A DNA stretch of 64,000 nucleotides from Chinchilla lanigera (Eukaryota > Chordata > Mammalia > Rodentia > Chinchillidae), in NCBI RefSeq assembly GCF_000276665.1, contig NW_004955463.1:10082523-10146522 (forward strand). Direction: 5' to 3'. Shown in pieces: positions 23,741 through 35,182 of this stretch; position 1 is the stretch's first letter; each line of letters begins with the position of its first letter. A program made the position numbers and the translations under genes. The notes beneath the pieces are model-generated. The model had not been told where the DNA came from. It ran no database searches and saw nothing but the letters and a program-made list of their open reading frames with translations.

Positions 23741-24877
23741 TACATAATGTTTTTTAAAGGAACCTTAGCTTAGAATAAAGGCTGAACTGCATTTTTTCAA
23801 TTCTGCTGGCTAGATGTGTGAGCCTGATATTTTAAATGTCTTGAATTCAGTACCCTTATTTGAAGAAGATATATTAGTACTGTCTTGCTTGAGACAGAAT
23901 GGACATAAATATAAAAAAAAATTAAAATTAGAAGAGAAATGTTAAGGACATTTTCTCACATGAAAGCAACAATTTGAGAATGTATGAATTTTAAAATATT
24001 GACAGAAAGTATAAAGACATAGTTTTTATCCTGAGAGAAAAGTAGCCTTCACAAAGTGCCTTTCCCATAAATTATTGCTTCCTATCTTTAATCAGATCAT
24101 AAAAATCTTTAGGATCCAAGGATTAATCAAACTGGCATATTCAATGGAATGCAAAAATCTTGGAAATATTAGAACTCTATAAAGAAATAGGCTTAATTTA
24201 TGTAGAAATGAACTAAATATAAGTAAACTCAACTTTACTAGGATATTAATATAAATTGATGCTGTATGGTACCATGACAAAGACTAAGATATGGGAGGCC
24301 CCTGAGTGAAGTGAGTCTGGACATCACAGCAAAACCAAGTGTTTTATATCAGTGTAATGAAGTATGCATATGCCCACCTTTTATTTTTATTAAAAATTTT
24401 GTTTTAAAGTTTCAAAGGTTAAAAAAAGTTAGCATCAATAGAAGAGAAGTTACCAAATTTAAGTGAATGTAGACAAGATTTCAGTACCTAACAAATACCA
24501 CCTTGGAAAAGTCTACAAAAGTAATTGTCAAAACATGGAAAACTGAGTTCGAAATGTCTTGGGTGTAGATGCCAGAAACAACAGAAAAGCTTGTTTGCAA
24601 GGCTAAGATGTGACACAAATGTGAGATTTTATTACTAAAAGTAACGATGTACCACAAACACATCAAGGTTTTCTAAAGCTACCCAGGAAGCTGCCTCTTG
24701 CTTCTGAACCCTGTTAGTCTGGTTTCCCTCCTATCCTGCTCCTGGTTGCAGTTAAATCTATTGGGGAATAGAAAAGAATAAACACATAACTAGAGCTGTT
24801 ACTAAAGCTATCATCCAGCATAATCTTTATGAATTAAATCTTTCTTGTTAACATTATTTTCTTTGTGGCTTTACTGT
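23741..24877. other. Unassigned AT-rich DNA
   Basis: No gene or confident repeat. The stretch is very AT-rich with several short A runs. Confidence 0.5.
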
Positions 24878-25229
24878 TGCTATGGTTAGACCCATGTTCC
24901 CTAATTCTCCTGTGTATGGAAGGTGATTGGATCACCAGACTATCACAGACTTGTCCAGAGGCGGGGCCTGGCCCGAGGCAGATGCAAGGGATGCAACCTG
25001 GAAAGGTGTGTTCCCCTCTTTGTCTCTGCTCTTTACCTTCTGCTTCTTGGCTGTCATGTCATGAGCATCTTTCCTTAGCAGCTGGTCCTTCCTACACATT
25101 ATGTTTGCATTTAAGCATGGCCATCATGGATGGAAACTTTTGAGACAGTGAGCTAAAGTAAGCATTTTCTCCTTCAAGTCGCGGGTGTTGGGTATTTTGT
25201 TTCAGCAAGGAAGGAAGTGAGCTAAGACG
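24878..25229 (+). mobile_element. MaLR-type solo LTR
   Basis: The element starts TGCTATGG and ends GCTAAGACG (family ending ...CA with the last base changed). The 5-mers ACTGT (24873-24877) and GCTGT (25230-25234) could be a one-mismatch target duplication. Family hallmarks are present: 'cttctgcttcttggctgtca', 'ccatcatggatggaaacttt', 'gtgttgggtattttgtttca'. It has no internal region. Confidence 0.85.
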
Positions 25230-25479
25230 GCTGTTTGGTCAGGCTTTAACTTGAGTCTTTATTTTTCTTTATTCAACTGTGAGGCCTGAGCCACTCTAAT
25301 ATGCCCCAAGCCTCCTGCTTTCTCTGAGCTCCAGTTATTGGTAAAAGAGGCAAATCCCCCATGCTTCCGGAAGCTGAGAGTGAGTGCAATGCAGAGGCAG
25401 GAGCTTCACACCCACTTGTGTGGCTGTGGATCAAGGGCACACATCACCCTAAACTGTGATGAGTGTAAAGATGGGCAGG

Positions 25480-25740
25480 AACTTATGACATAGAATTCAA
25501 GGAGCTTATTTCAGTGGAGGAAGTGAGGGAAGGCTTTGTGGAGGAAGAGGTTCTTAATCTGAGGCCTGAAATGTGAACGGAAATGAGACAACAGGTGTGG
25601 GGATGAAAGCTGTTCAAGGATAACAACAACGTATGTGAAGAAAAAGAGATGATCCTGAGTTGACATATTTAAAAAACCAAGAGAAAACCAATGTGGTCTC
25701 AGCCTAGCAGGACAGCTAGCAAAGTAAGAAGAGGAGTGTG
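25480..25740 (-). mobile_element. L2 LINE fragment, antisense
   Basis: The plus strand shows antisense L2 motifs in order: 'attcaaggagcttatttcag', 'tgagggaaggctttgtggag', 'ttaatctgaggcctgaaatg' and 'ccaatgtggtctcagcctag'. It is diverged. The 136-codon minus-strand frame that overlaps it is not a gene. Confidence 0.7.
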
Positions 25741-25859
25741 GCTGGGATGCATTGCACGGCAGAAGGACTTGCTGAGCACTTGGTTGTGTTGTCCCAGGCT
25801 TCGTGACAGTGACTCTCCTTCGTGTATCTCTTACCTCCGCTCTACTGTCTTCATGGTGA

Positions 25860-26187
25860 CACGTGGCCCTCTGCATCCATGGATTCTGCCTTGGTGGACT
25901 CAACCTTCTGTGTATGAGCAAAATTAATTTTCAAAATTTGTATTTTTACTGAATAGGTACAGACTTTTCCCCCTAAACAATACTGAATCATAACCACTTA
26001 CAGGGCATTTACATTGTATTAGATATTATAAGTTATCTGGATATGACATAAAAAGCACATAGGCAGATGTGCATAGGTTATATCTAAACACCAGTCCCTT
26101 TTATTTCAGGAACTGGAACATCCATGGAGTTTGGTATCTGAGGGGAGACGTAGGAAAGAATTTTCCATGGATTCTGAGGGACAACTG
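25860..26187. mobile_element. MER2-type Tigger MITE, near full length
   Basis: A CACGTGGCCCTC start (family CAGTnGGCCCTC) and a GAGGGACAACTG end form the terminal inverted repeats of the Tigger-derived MITE MER2, here followed by TA. The interior matches in order: 'aataggtacagacttttccc', 'gcatttacattgtattagat', 'gatgtgcataggttatatct' and 'ggaactggaacatccatgga'. It is non-coding, and mobilisation would have needed a Tigger transposase in trans. Confidence 0.88.
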
Positions 26188-29100
26188 TATTGTTAAATTC
26201 CCTGTGGACAGATTTTCCAGACAGTTCTGGTTTTGTTCTCTGGCACATTCCACGTGTTTCTCCTTAGTATTTTATCCAAAGCTATGACAGAGAAAACAGC
26301 CACAGCTGAAATGAGACTACGATGAAAATCAATGACACTCAAAGTGACAACTAGAGCCAACTCTGCCTGTATTATGTGCCTTGAACACTCTGAGGGAGCA
26401 GGCAGAGACAGTAGTGGGTGTGCAAGTCCAGCGATTCCTGCACCATGTGGAAAATGGTCTCAGTGCTTTGCTATCACCCAGTGTTCAGAGTCAAAACAGA
26501 CTAGAGAGTGACCCACAAGAAGGGTACACGTTTACTTTACTTCTCAGAGCAGTCATATAATTTGGTCCCAATCCACCATTCAAACAAGTGTCTGTCATAC
26601 AAGCAAATAATGAAGAACTCCAAACCCTGGTGGCTATCACGACTGTGTCCTAGTTGACAGTGCCCCCTGATTCTGTGGCCAGTTAGCTCTGGCAATGCTA
26701 GCAGCAGCCTTTCCCAGGCCATCAGCTCCTCGCAAGATTACCAGTCAATGTTGCATATGGCTGAGGAACCATGCACGCTCAGAGAGCCTTGTGATGGGGA
26801 CCGTCCAGAGGACTTTTTCTGGCGTATTTGTCCTTAAACTTTAAAATTCTCCTCCTTCCCCAACATCTTCTCCAATCATCTTTTCCCACACCAAGATGTA
26901 GCGTCCTGGCTGGGGGCGGGGGGCCCAAAAAGTTGGACTGGAAGGAAGAACTAGAGAGAAAACAAAAGTACCATGTTTTTTGTAAGGAAAACTTTAGTGG
27001 ACTCTTCTGTTTCAAACTTATGCCTTTAAAAATATTTATCCAGGAAAAACAAATGCATAGAATCACTTGATCTGGCAATATTGCAAATTGTTTAAAATAA
27101 GTATTCAAAAGCATGTGAAATAAGTATTCAAAAGTGAGATTATAAAAATGAAAAAGCAACCCTAAAATGGCTGCTTCAACCTTGGAAGAATTTGCTTTAA
27201 AATAATAATAAACCAATTGTTAATATTGTTTTATTAAGTTTTTCCTCCCAGAAAATATAATCATAGCAATTTTCATAGTTTTACAGAGAATATACCGGCA
27301 CTAATTTCATTTCTCTTGCTTGTTATTATTTATATCTAAGGTGGAAATAATCATCAGTAAATCCCATAGAGCAACAACTATTAAAAACTATCTTCTAGAT
27401 TTAAATATGTGAGTTTAAATACAGCTCTAGGTGAGGCTCCTGGGGCCTTAGCAGCTGAAGAGAATTTATAACCACTACTCACATTTTTGCTTTGCATATT
27501 CTATGTTACTGTCTTCCAAATATAACTTGGACTTCCCTAGAGAGACTTCCATAGGAAGAAAAAGAGAGCTAATAGAAATAATGCTTAGTAATATTATTTT
27601 TGGCAACATTTTTCTCTAAACTCTCAGGTTCATACTAAAAATGAACAGTAGGCAGCAGGAATCAATCCCTACATAGGAGAAATAGGCTGCTAACTAAAGT
27701 CTCTGGGAGGTGATCTTGCTGTGCTATCCATGTGCAGAATTGGTACAGTTAATCAGCCATACTCTTTCTTGTCTCCTTTACAAAATTTTTTTAGACATTG
27801 GGGACAACAACACTGGCTTGTCTCTTTCACAGAGTGGTTAACAGAAGAACTGGAAAGCTGATAAGGAAATTCATGGGTTACACTGATACTCAAAATCACC
27901 AGACTATGTGGAAGCTTACAGGGATGCTATGTCCAGGGAGAAAAGAAGTATAGCAGGAACTTGACTTTGGAAAACTCCAACATTTAAGAGAGAAAGAGAG
28001 AGAGAAAAGGACTAAGACAAGTGATTAATAACAACATAGAATGTAGAAAGCATATGATGCCAAGTTCAGAAAAAAAAGTCCAGAAGTATAGCAATTTTGT
28101 CTTTGAGCAAAAATAGAGACCTAAACCATATCTCTGCCTCTTATTATTTTTAGCAAACATGCTGCACACAGGTACACACAGTCCCTTGGAAATAACCTTG
28201 AAACAGTTCTGCCTGCCAATCAGCCAGGAGCGGAACTGAGCTAAAAGGAATTAAATGGCTACACAGCAAGGGAGGCAATCTTGTTAAGTCGGGTTTTTAA
28301 GTGACCCCTGAGTGACACACCTCAAACTTAGGAAGTCTTTGACTTTCACAGTGCAGAGAATGAGCTACAAAGAGCAACTTGTCTTTTTGGAGTAATGATT
28401 ACAAAACTTACAAGAAAAGTGAACTTTCAAAGTGAAGGCTGAAAGTGCTACCCAAAGTGATCTTTGCCTCTCTCAAGAGGCTATTTCTGTCATGGCAGGG
28501 GGATTCTGTGCATCATAGTCACTGAGAGATGAGCTGAGGGTAGGTAGTGGGATAGGTCACTACCTAATGGAATAGGTGGTAGACCTAGATGGAGCCCAAA
28601 TGTTTCCAGATGCATGAGAAGATAGAGGTTGCCAGAGCTGGGAAGCTTAGAAAAACTGAATAATAAGAGAAACCTATTATATTTGTCATTCCTGGACTAA
28701 GCACATTATTTTGAAGATGTCACTAATTTTGCAAAAGCAAAACCTGAATGTTTGTAGGCAGACCAAGGTAAGGCAAAATTCTTTGGTGTCCTCTCCTGCA
28801 ACTTCCTGTGTTGGATCTGTGAGATAATGAATTTCTATTTGCTCTGTTGGAAATGGTTTGTTAGATTTTGTGTGGATAAAGTGAGATTATAAAAGTGAGG
28901 AAACACAGTGCTGAATGAGTTAGAGAGGAGGAGAGAGAAGCCTCTGAATGGTGAGCTTTCATAAAGAGATCAAGGAGTAGGTGTGACCAGAGCTGAGTGG
29001 ACTCTTAGTTTATCCTGGGCGTCACTGATTGTCAGTCATTTCTGTTGCAAGAGCATCATCATCACAGAGCGAGGAGAGGTGCAGTGGAAATGCAAGAAAG

Positions 29101-29684
29101 ATGGACTGTTTTAGAACAAGAGAGGAGGGACTACAGCATTTTTCTCAGTAAATTGGGAGGAGCTATCCTGGGAAGGACAGCAGAACAGGGGGAAGTATTG
29201 TCCCATGGTAGAACTAGAAAGGCATCTGTGAGAAGCCTTCTGCATGGAAAAGGTGTAGGAGGCAAATTTAAAAGATAGAATACTTCTTAAAAATAGATTG
29301 ATGATCTAGTTCAGTTGAAGAAAGTTTTAGCCCATTTCATTGGGCTTATTTTCTGATTTAGCTTTCACTAGTTCCTCATGGATAGATCCATGGTTTGTTC
29401 CTACCTATGGATTAAAATTCAGTTATGTGGGTCAGAGGCATGCAGTATAGCAGCAAACTCTGGTACCTTTGTCATGTCTTTTCTTAACACATCCATAGGA
29501 CCGTAGAATAAGATCTGGGCCCCAGTGCTTCAGTAATGACTGTAAACTCTCACCTTCCTCTTGGAGGTTCCTACCTGGTGTTTCTAGGCATAAATTCTGA
29601 GCACAAATCTTTTCCTAATTCATTCTGCTCCTCTCTTCTGGACTGCTTGGGTGTATAACCTGGCTGTCTTTATTTCTGTGGTGG
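26188..29684. other. Unassigned DNA
   Basis: About 3.5 kb without a gene. A minus-strand frame of 145 codons at 26779-27216 is unrecognised. A G-rich 'tgggggcggggggccc' lies at 26911-26926. A 21-22-base tandem duplication around AAATAAGTATTCAAAAG lies at about 27096-27136. A GA-rich run lies at 27987-28004. I saw no further repeats with confidence. Confidence 0.4.
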
Positions 29685-30065
29685 ACTAGGTTATGTTCAA
29701 GTAACAATCTACTCCTAAAATATTAGAGGTTAATAAAATAAATGTCTACTTATTATTCCCGTTGAAATCTCATTTGGGGCTGCAAGGAGCTTTGCTCCAT
29801 ATTTTTCTTCACTGAGACATGAGTACTCTAAAGCTTGCACCATTTGGAATGTCATTGATCATCATGACAAAGGAAAGGAAATATGTAGAATGGTGAACTG
29901 CAATTTGTAGATTTCTTCCTGTTTTCATTGAACAAAGGAAGGCACATGGCTAGCATAGTTTCAAGCCTTGTGGGATAGTGGAATTCTAGCATGTACCTAG
30001 AAATGGGGCTGGAGAAATTGGTGACACAGCAACTTTAATCTCAGCTGCTGCTCCAGATTTCAGTC
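29685..30065 (+). mobile_element. Ancient MER-class repeat, family not named
   Basis: The order 'ctaggttatgttcaagtaac', 'taaaataaatgtctacttat', 'gctgcaaggagctttgctcc', 'gtcattgatcatcatgacaa' and 'aaggcacatggctagcatag' matches a common old mammalian interspersed repeat that I remember by sequence but cannot name with certainty. A non-autonomous DNA transposon is most likely. Confidence 0.5.
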
Positions 30066-30137
30066 AGAATGTTTCCTACTGCACAATCTTGTTTCAGGAT
30101 CACATACACCAGGCAAGCACGCCTATGAACTATGTCC

Positions 30138-30140
<3 letters not shown>

Positions 30141-30182
<42 letters not shown>
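30141..30182. repeat. (TG)21 microsatellite
   Basis: An uninterrupted TG dinucleotide run of 21 units lies directly against the tail of the antisense B1-dID that follows. It is therefore a (CA)n on the SINE's own strand. Confidence 0.97.
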
Positions 30183-30186
<4 letters not shown>

Positions 30187-30366
30187 ACTACGGACTGAAA
30201 GGCTCATAGCCTTTGCAATGAGCTACATCTTTAGCCTTGTCTTTTTTAGTTTTTAGACATAGTCCTGCTAAGTTATTAATTGTCCAGGCTGGGCTTGAAC
30301 TTATGGTCTTCCTGCCTCAGACTTTCAGAGTACTGATGCTGTAGGTATGTGCAGCCATGCCTGGCG
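30183..30366 (-). mobile_element. B1-dID composite SINE, antisense
   Basis: Antisense dID ('actacggactgaaaggctca', 'gcaatgagctacatctttag') is followed by antisense B1 ('ttaattgtccaggctgggct', 'tcttcctgcctcagactttc', 'gtgcagccatgcctggc'). The tail end abuts the (TG)n microsatellite. Confidence 0.88.
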
Positions 30367-30369
30367 AGT

Positions 30370-31320
30370 TCATTTAAATAAAATATTCATGTCTTTAGAA
30401 AAGTTGTGAGGATAGCTGGACATACCTCAAGCCCAGCATCTCTTATCTTTGTATCTTACATTAGGATGGTGCATTTATGACAGTCATAATGCATCCAGAT
30501 ATCCTTAGTTTTTGCCCAATGTCCCTTTTTGTTCCAGGAGTCCAATCAAGATACTACATTAAATTTCATAGTCTTGGTACTTAAGATTCTTCAGATTTCT
30601 GTATTGAAAAATTATTTTTCACATTTCCCATGCTTTACTCTTTGGAAAAAAAGTCATTATACAGCCCACATAAGAGAAATAATGAGTTATGCCTCACCTC
30701 TTTGAGGGCAGAGTGTCCAGATAAATTATCTGGAATTCTGCACACTAAATTGGTCTATTCTGCTTTACTTATTTAAGTTGCTCTATCCTGCTTTATTCAA
30801 TCATTTTTTTTTTGTATCAGCATGGACTCCTGGATGTTTACTACTCTTAGAGTATAATATAATATTACCTTCTTTTATTGGGTAGATAGGCTTTTTCTTT
30901 GGTCACTGGGAGCTCTTTCAGTTGCTTTCTTTATATTTTTCTCATAACTTCATCACTGTGTGTTATACAACATTGTATGTGACATTGCAAGGTGTTCCAG
31001 GTTATCTTGTAAAATGTGTACCAGTCTTAAAATGTTCTTTTCTCCAGGGTGCATGGTTCTTTTTATCAGAAAGTGGTATTAGAAAACAAAATGTGGGCAT
31101 TAGCACTGCTGTGTAAACTGGGTTTTTTTTTTTTTTGTAATGTCCTTGTCTCAATCCCAAAGTGAGTTGTTTGTTGTTACTGTTTATCTTAAATGAATCT
31201 ACAATATCATTAATATTTTCAACAGATACAGTGTCTGTTCCAGCTGATTATCCCTTGTTCTATGGTTGGCTCATTTTTCTCTCATATTCAACCTAACTGT
31301 ATTTAATTTTTCTATTCTAG
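30370..31320 (-). mobile_element. Old L1M-class LINE relic, antisense
   Basis: The order of plus-strand blocks fits an old LINE relic common in mammals: 'tgcccaatgtccctttttgt', 'gataaattatctggaattct', 'tattcaatcatttttttttt', 'tcagcatggactcctggatg', 'actgggagctctttcagttg' and 'gaaagtggtattagaaaaca'. A poly-T at 31121-31136 may be a later change. Class and strand are inferred from memory of the repeat. Confidence 0.55.
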
Positions 31321-33959
31321 ACACATGCATTTAGGGAGATTGAGAAACTGGGACATGGTGTGACTAAACATGAAAATCACCTGTCTATCTGTATTCCATA
31401 ACAATCAGAATTGGTTGACTTCATGGAATACAGCAATGGCCTATTAATCAGTCACAGTTTAGATGACAGTGTGGAAACAAACTCTGTGATGCTGCAGTAC
31501 TTTCCTCCAGGGCCCAGTACATGCACCGAACCAAAAACTGATACCTGATACTGTGTCTCCAGCAGTTAGAAACACAGACCAAGGAACCAAGGGATAACTC
31601 GGTCCATCTCACAATCATTCTAAGTGATTCAGTTATGGAATTTGTCTTTACAAACCACGCATTCTTAGGTATTGTGTGTTTGGAGATTTTCTTTCCCAGA
31701 GAAGAAAATATTTACATAAAGGAATGAATAGCTTTTAGCTGAAATGAAATTTACACTTGCTATTAATAGGTACCGCATTGTTACTAACTGTAGTGGCAGG
31801 GAGAATTATCTATGAAACTGTAGTTCACTGAGTTGTCTTATGTTTTTTTCATGTTCATTGAAAAAGATAAACAGAAAGTTGCAGTAAACAAAGCCTGCTC
31901 AGTATAAGGCAATTAAGGAATGAAACTTTTCAGAAAAAATGATTTGTATTATCCTTAACAGGAAAACACCTACATCCATGGAAACTTTCACTGAATACTG
32001 AGGAAATATCTGGATTGAATATGGAAATAAGAACTGATAATATAAGTTTGGATTTGGGATTAGTTGTAATAGCAAAACTATAATTTATTTCACTATTGTT
32101 TTATTTGACACATTTGTGAAAATTGAGCTCACTCTGATTGCAAGAATTTGTGCAGGGCATGAACACAACCAAGTGCTCAAGGGGTGGACTGTGTTTGACT
32201 TCCTTAGTAGACTTCCATGTTAAATTTCTGTCTCATAGGGTTTAACTGAACTTCAGTTGCACAGTGAATTTGCTGCTTTCTTCCCTAGGAATTTTTTGCT
32301 ACTGGCCTGTGGGATGCTTGTGATGCTGGAAGGGGTTTGTCAGCCTTTCAAGCACATTTTTAAACGCGAATTTGCACACTGAATTAACATCCCTTGGCAC
32401 AATTATTAACCCATTAGCCAATGGAATCCCATTTTGTTTCTAGTTGACAGTCACAGAAATTGTATATTTGAGAAGATTCCAGCAAAAACAAGTCTCTGTT
32501 ATCCACAGGGACAAACTTGGTATCACCTCTTAACATTAGTTTTGACTTCCTTCCTTGTTTCACTCTCAGCACGTTCTACTTTGGTTCCTGCCTTACCTAC
32601 CATGTGAGCTGCCTACTCAAACATCCTTGAGTCAAGTTCTGCTTTTGTGTCAGCCCAAATTGAAACAGATGGGTAGGTTTGTAGTGGCCTAAGGGAGAAA
32701 GGAAGTGAAAATTTTATGAGTAGAGAGGTGTGCCACTACAGTGAAAAATCTTAGTATAGTTCAGGCACTAAATTATAACTTTTTTTCTCAAATTGTATAG
32801 CTTAGGTAATTTTAAATTTCTTTTGTTCTTGCCTTTCTCCCCTTAATAAATTTTCATTAAGTCTTAATTAGATATCAAGCATTTTGGTATACTTCCAAAC
32901 ATACCAAAATCTTGGAAATACGCAGCCATGCTCTTTAGTAGTATATGAGGTCTTGGTACAATGAAAAATCTATTGAATACACTGTGTATGCCTGGGCATT
33001 CATGCCCATGCACCCATGTGCACAGAGAACTGATTGAGGGAGGTGAAGAATGAAGAGAATCATATTAGAAATGACTTTCAGGTTGTCTCCCACATGATCT
33101 TAGGTTCACATGAGAGGGCTCAGGATGGATGCAGGGCAGCTGTGTGGCAGCAAGAATTACTTAGCTGTTGCTAAATTGCTCTCACCTGAGACATTGAACC
33201 AGTGACACATGTACGAATTGAGATATACCCCAGGACTCCTGATGTGACATCTGAGGCCTAACAATTCTCTCTGCTTTCCATGCAGACTCTCACTGACTTT
33301 GTCTACAGCACTTAGGCCCATTAGCCTCCAAAATGAGGCTATGATGCATAGTCATCAGTTACTTTCAAATAAATTAACCAGGAAATTATGTTTACAGTTT
33401 CTTATATATATTTCTGAGCCAGAAACTCTCTTACAATCAATCAATAGCATTCAAAAAAGAATCAGATGTTTACAATTGGGAAGAACATTTGCAACTGAAG
33501 GCACTTACTTGTGGCACTGTCCCATATCAAGGCAAGCGAGTATGAAGATGGATGTATACACGTCCAGAACATGCTTATGGGCCTGCACAATGATGTAGAG
33601 AAGAGCATAAGTGCTGAGCTTACAGTGCTGGATCTGAATATTTGTGTGGCCCCAAAGGAAGTGATCTGGGAATCATATTAAATAACTGGGTGTTACAAGG
33701 ATGAAAACAGAAACTATTTATAAGGGCATAATAACAGATGTGCACAAATGATCATAGCAACTGAATTATAATGTATTTTGTGTGCCACATGGTAGTATCA
33801 AAAGACAAATATAGGCAAAAAGGATTTTTGAAAGAAATAGTTCAAGTAAATTAGCAAGAGGTGAACTCATCCTAAAGATAAAAGAGCCAAAGGTCTGGAA
33901 AAGAAGTATAGATTAGTAGCATCTGGTTTGCATAGTGAAACTCTCATCCATCTGAGTTA
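31321..33959. other. Unassigned AT-rich DNA
   Basis: About 2.6 kb with no gene and no repeat I can name. A 99-codon frame at 33299-33598 is not recognised. Confidence 0.4.
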
Positions 33960-34050
33960 CTTAGTTCCAGCTCATCTCTCCAACTAGGCTGTAAGCATGT
34001 GGAAGACTAGATCTTATTCATTTTTGCATCTTTTATCTTGAATGTATTTT
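33960..34050 (+). mobile_element. L2 LINE 3' end fragment
   Basis: 'caactaggctgtaagcatgt', 'ggaagactagatcttattca' and 'tttttgcatcttttatcttg' match the sense L2 segment usually read 'agactgtaagctccttgag' and 'tgtcttattcatctttgta'. It is short but characteristic. Confidence 0.6.
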
Positions 34051-34349
34051 TTACTTATAATAAGGGTTTCACCAATGATCTGTTTTGCCATTGATGATGT
34101 TGATCTCTTCACAAGATATGGCACTGTTATAATCTCCTTTAGAACCTTCTTAATAAACATCTCCATGGAGATGAGTGGAGGGTGTGCATCTACATTATTA
34201 CCTGCAATTGATGTAATAAAATGTCTTAGTGCTGCCTGCTGCTTAATATGATTTCTTTGATCTCATAAAGTGACTATAACAAAAACATTAATAATAGTCT
34301 CCTCAAACATCCCTGTGAAGTGCAACAAAGTTTCAGCAATTGGACAGAT

Positions 34350-34500
34350 CTTAATAACTAACATTTAATGAGAATTTTTATTCCAGGCACTGTTTAAAAT
34401 GTTTTTCATATGAAAACTCATTTACTCATTCTAACCACTTTATGAACTGTGGGCGATTATTATGAGATTTATATTAAACATGGAGAAAGGTAGATAATAT
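34350..34500 (-). mobile_element. MIR SINE, antisense
   Basis: 'ctaacatttaatgagaattt', 'attccaggcactgtttaaaa', 'aaaactcatttactcattct' and 'aaccactttatgaactgtgg' follow the antisense MIR order from its 3' end inward. Confidence 0.75.
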
Positions 34501-34806
34501 TTTGTACACAAGTGTTTACTTCCTTTCATGCAAGAAGATCAAGGATTCCTGCCCTTTCCTCACTGACTTGTTCCTCTTCCCTATAGTGAGATTATATGTC
34601 TTTTCACATCAGTGTCATCACTTCTGTCAGTAGAATGTGAATGGAAGAGACAGTAGGTGCATGTCAGGCAAATGCTTCAAGAACCATCCTATAGCTTGCC
34701 ATTGCTTTCTAACTCATTTGCTGTTCCCCAAGATACAGGCTCTATCTTAGCTAAATCCCTAAACGAAGAAGACCCGTGGAGCTGAGCTTAGACTGAAAGT
34801 TGTATT
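34501..34806. other. Unassigned DNA
   Basis: No gene or confident repeat recognised. Confidence 0.45.
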
Positions 34807-35182
34807 TGTTAGCTTTCCTGTCCCTGACACCCACAACTTAAAGGAGAGATTTGTTTGGGCTCACAATTTTGGAGAATGTAGTCCTTGGTTGGCAGGCTCC
34901 AAGGCGGAAATGGCATGGTAGAAGGGCGTGGCAAAGGAAAGCTAATCACACCATGCCTGCTAGGAAAGTGAGGAAAGAGGTGGGAGTCAGGGATGAGAAT
35001 ATACCCTGCGGGCGGCTTATCTCCCAGCAGACCCCATCTCATAACAGCTCATTTAGCTACTGAATACGTCAGCGGATTCATCCGCTGATGTGTATGGTTC
35101 TGCCAGGCTTCAATCATCTTCCACGGCCCCACCTTTGAACACATGAGACTTTCGGGGCCATTTTAAATCTAAACCATAATAA
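34807..35182 (-). mobile_element. MaLR-type LTR, antisense
   Basis: The complement orientation shows the family order: 'tgttagctttcctgtccctg', 'gagagatttgtttgggctca', 'ggttggcaggctccaaggcg', 'aatggcatggtagaagggcg', 'ctttgaacacatgagacttt' and an end near 'aaatctaaaccataata'. A perfect 8-bp inverted repeat lies inside at 35069-35088. No target duplication was found. Confidence 0.85.

Noticed and set aside
25511..25921. 136-codon minus-strand open frame
   Set aside because: Spans an antisense L2 relic and the start of a MER2 MITE; not a gene.
26779..27216. 145-codon minus-strand open frame
   Set aside because: No recognisable domain, T-rich composition, no splice or promoter context.
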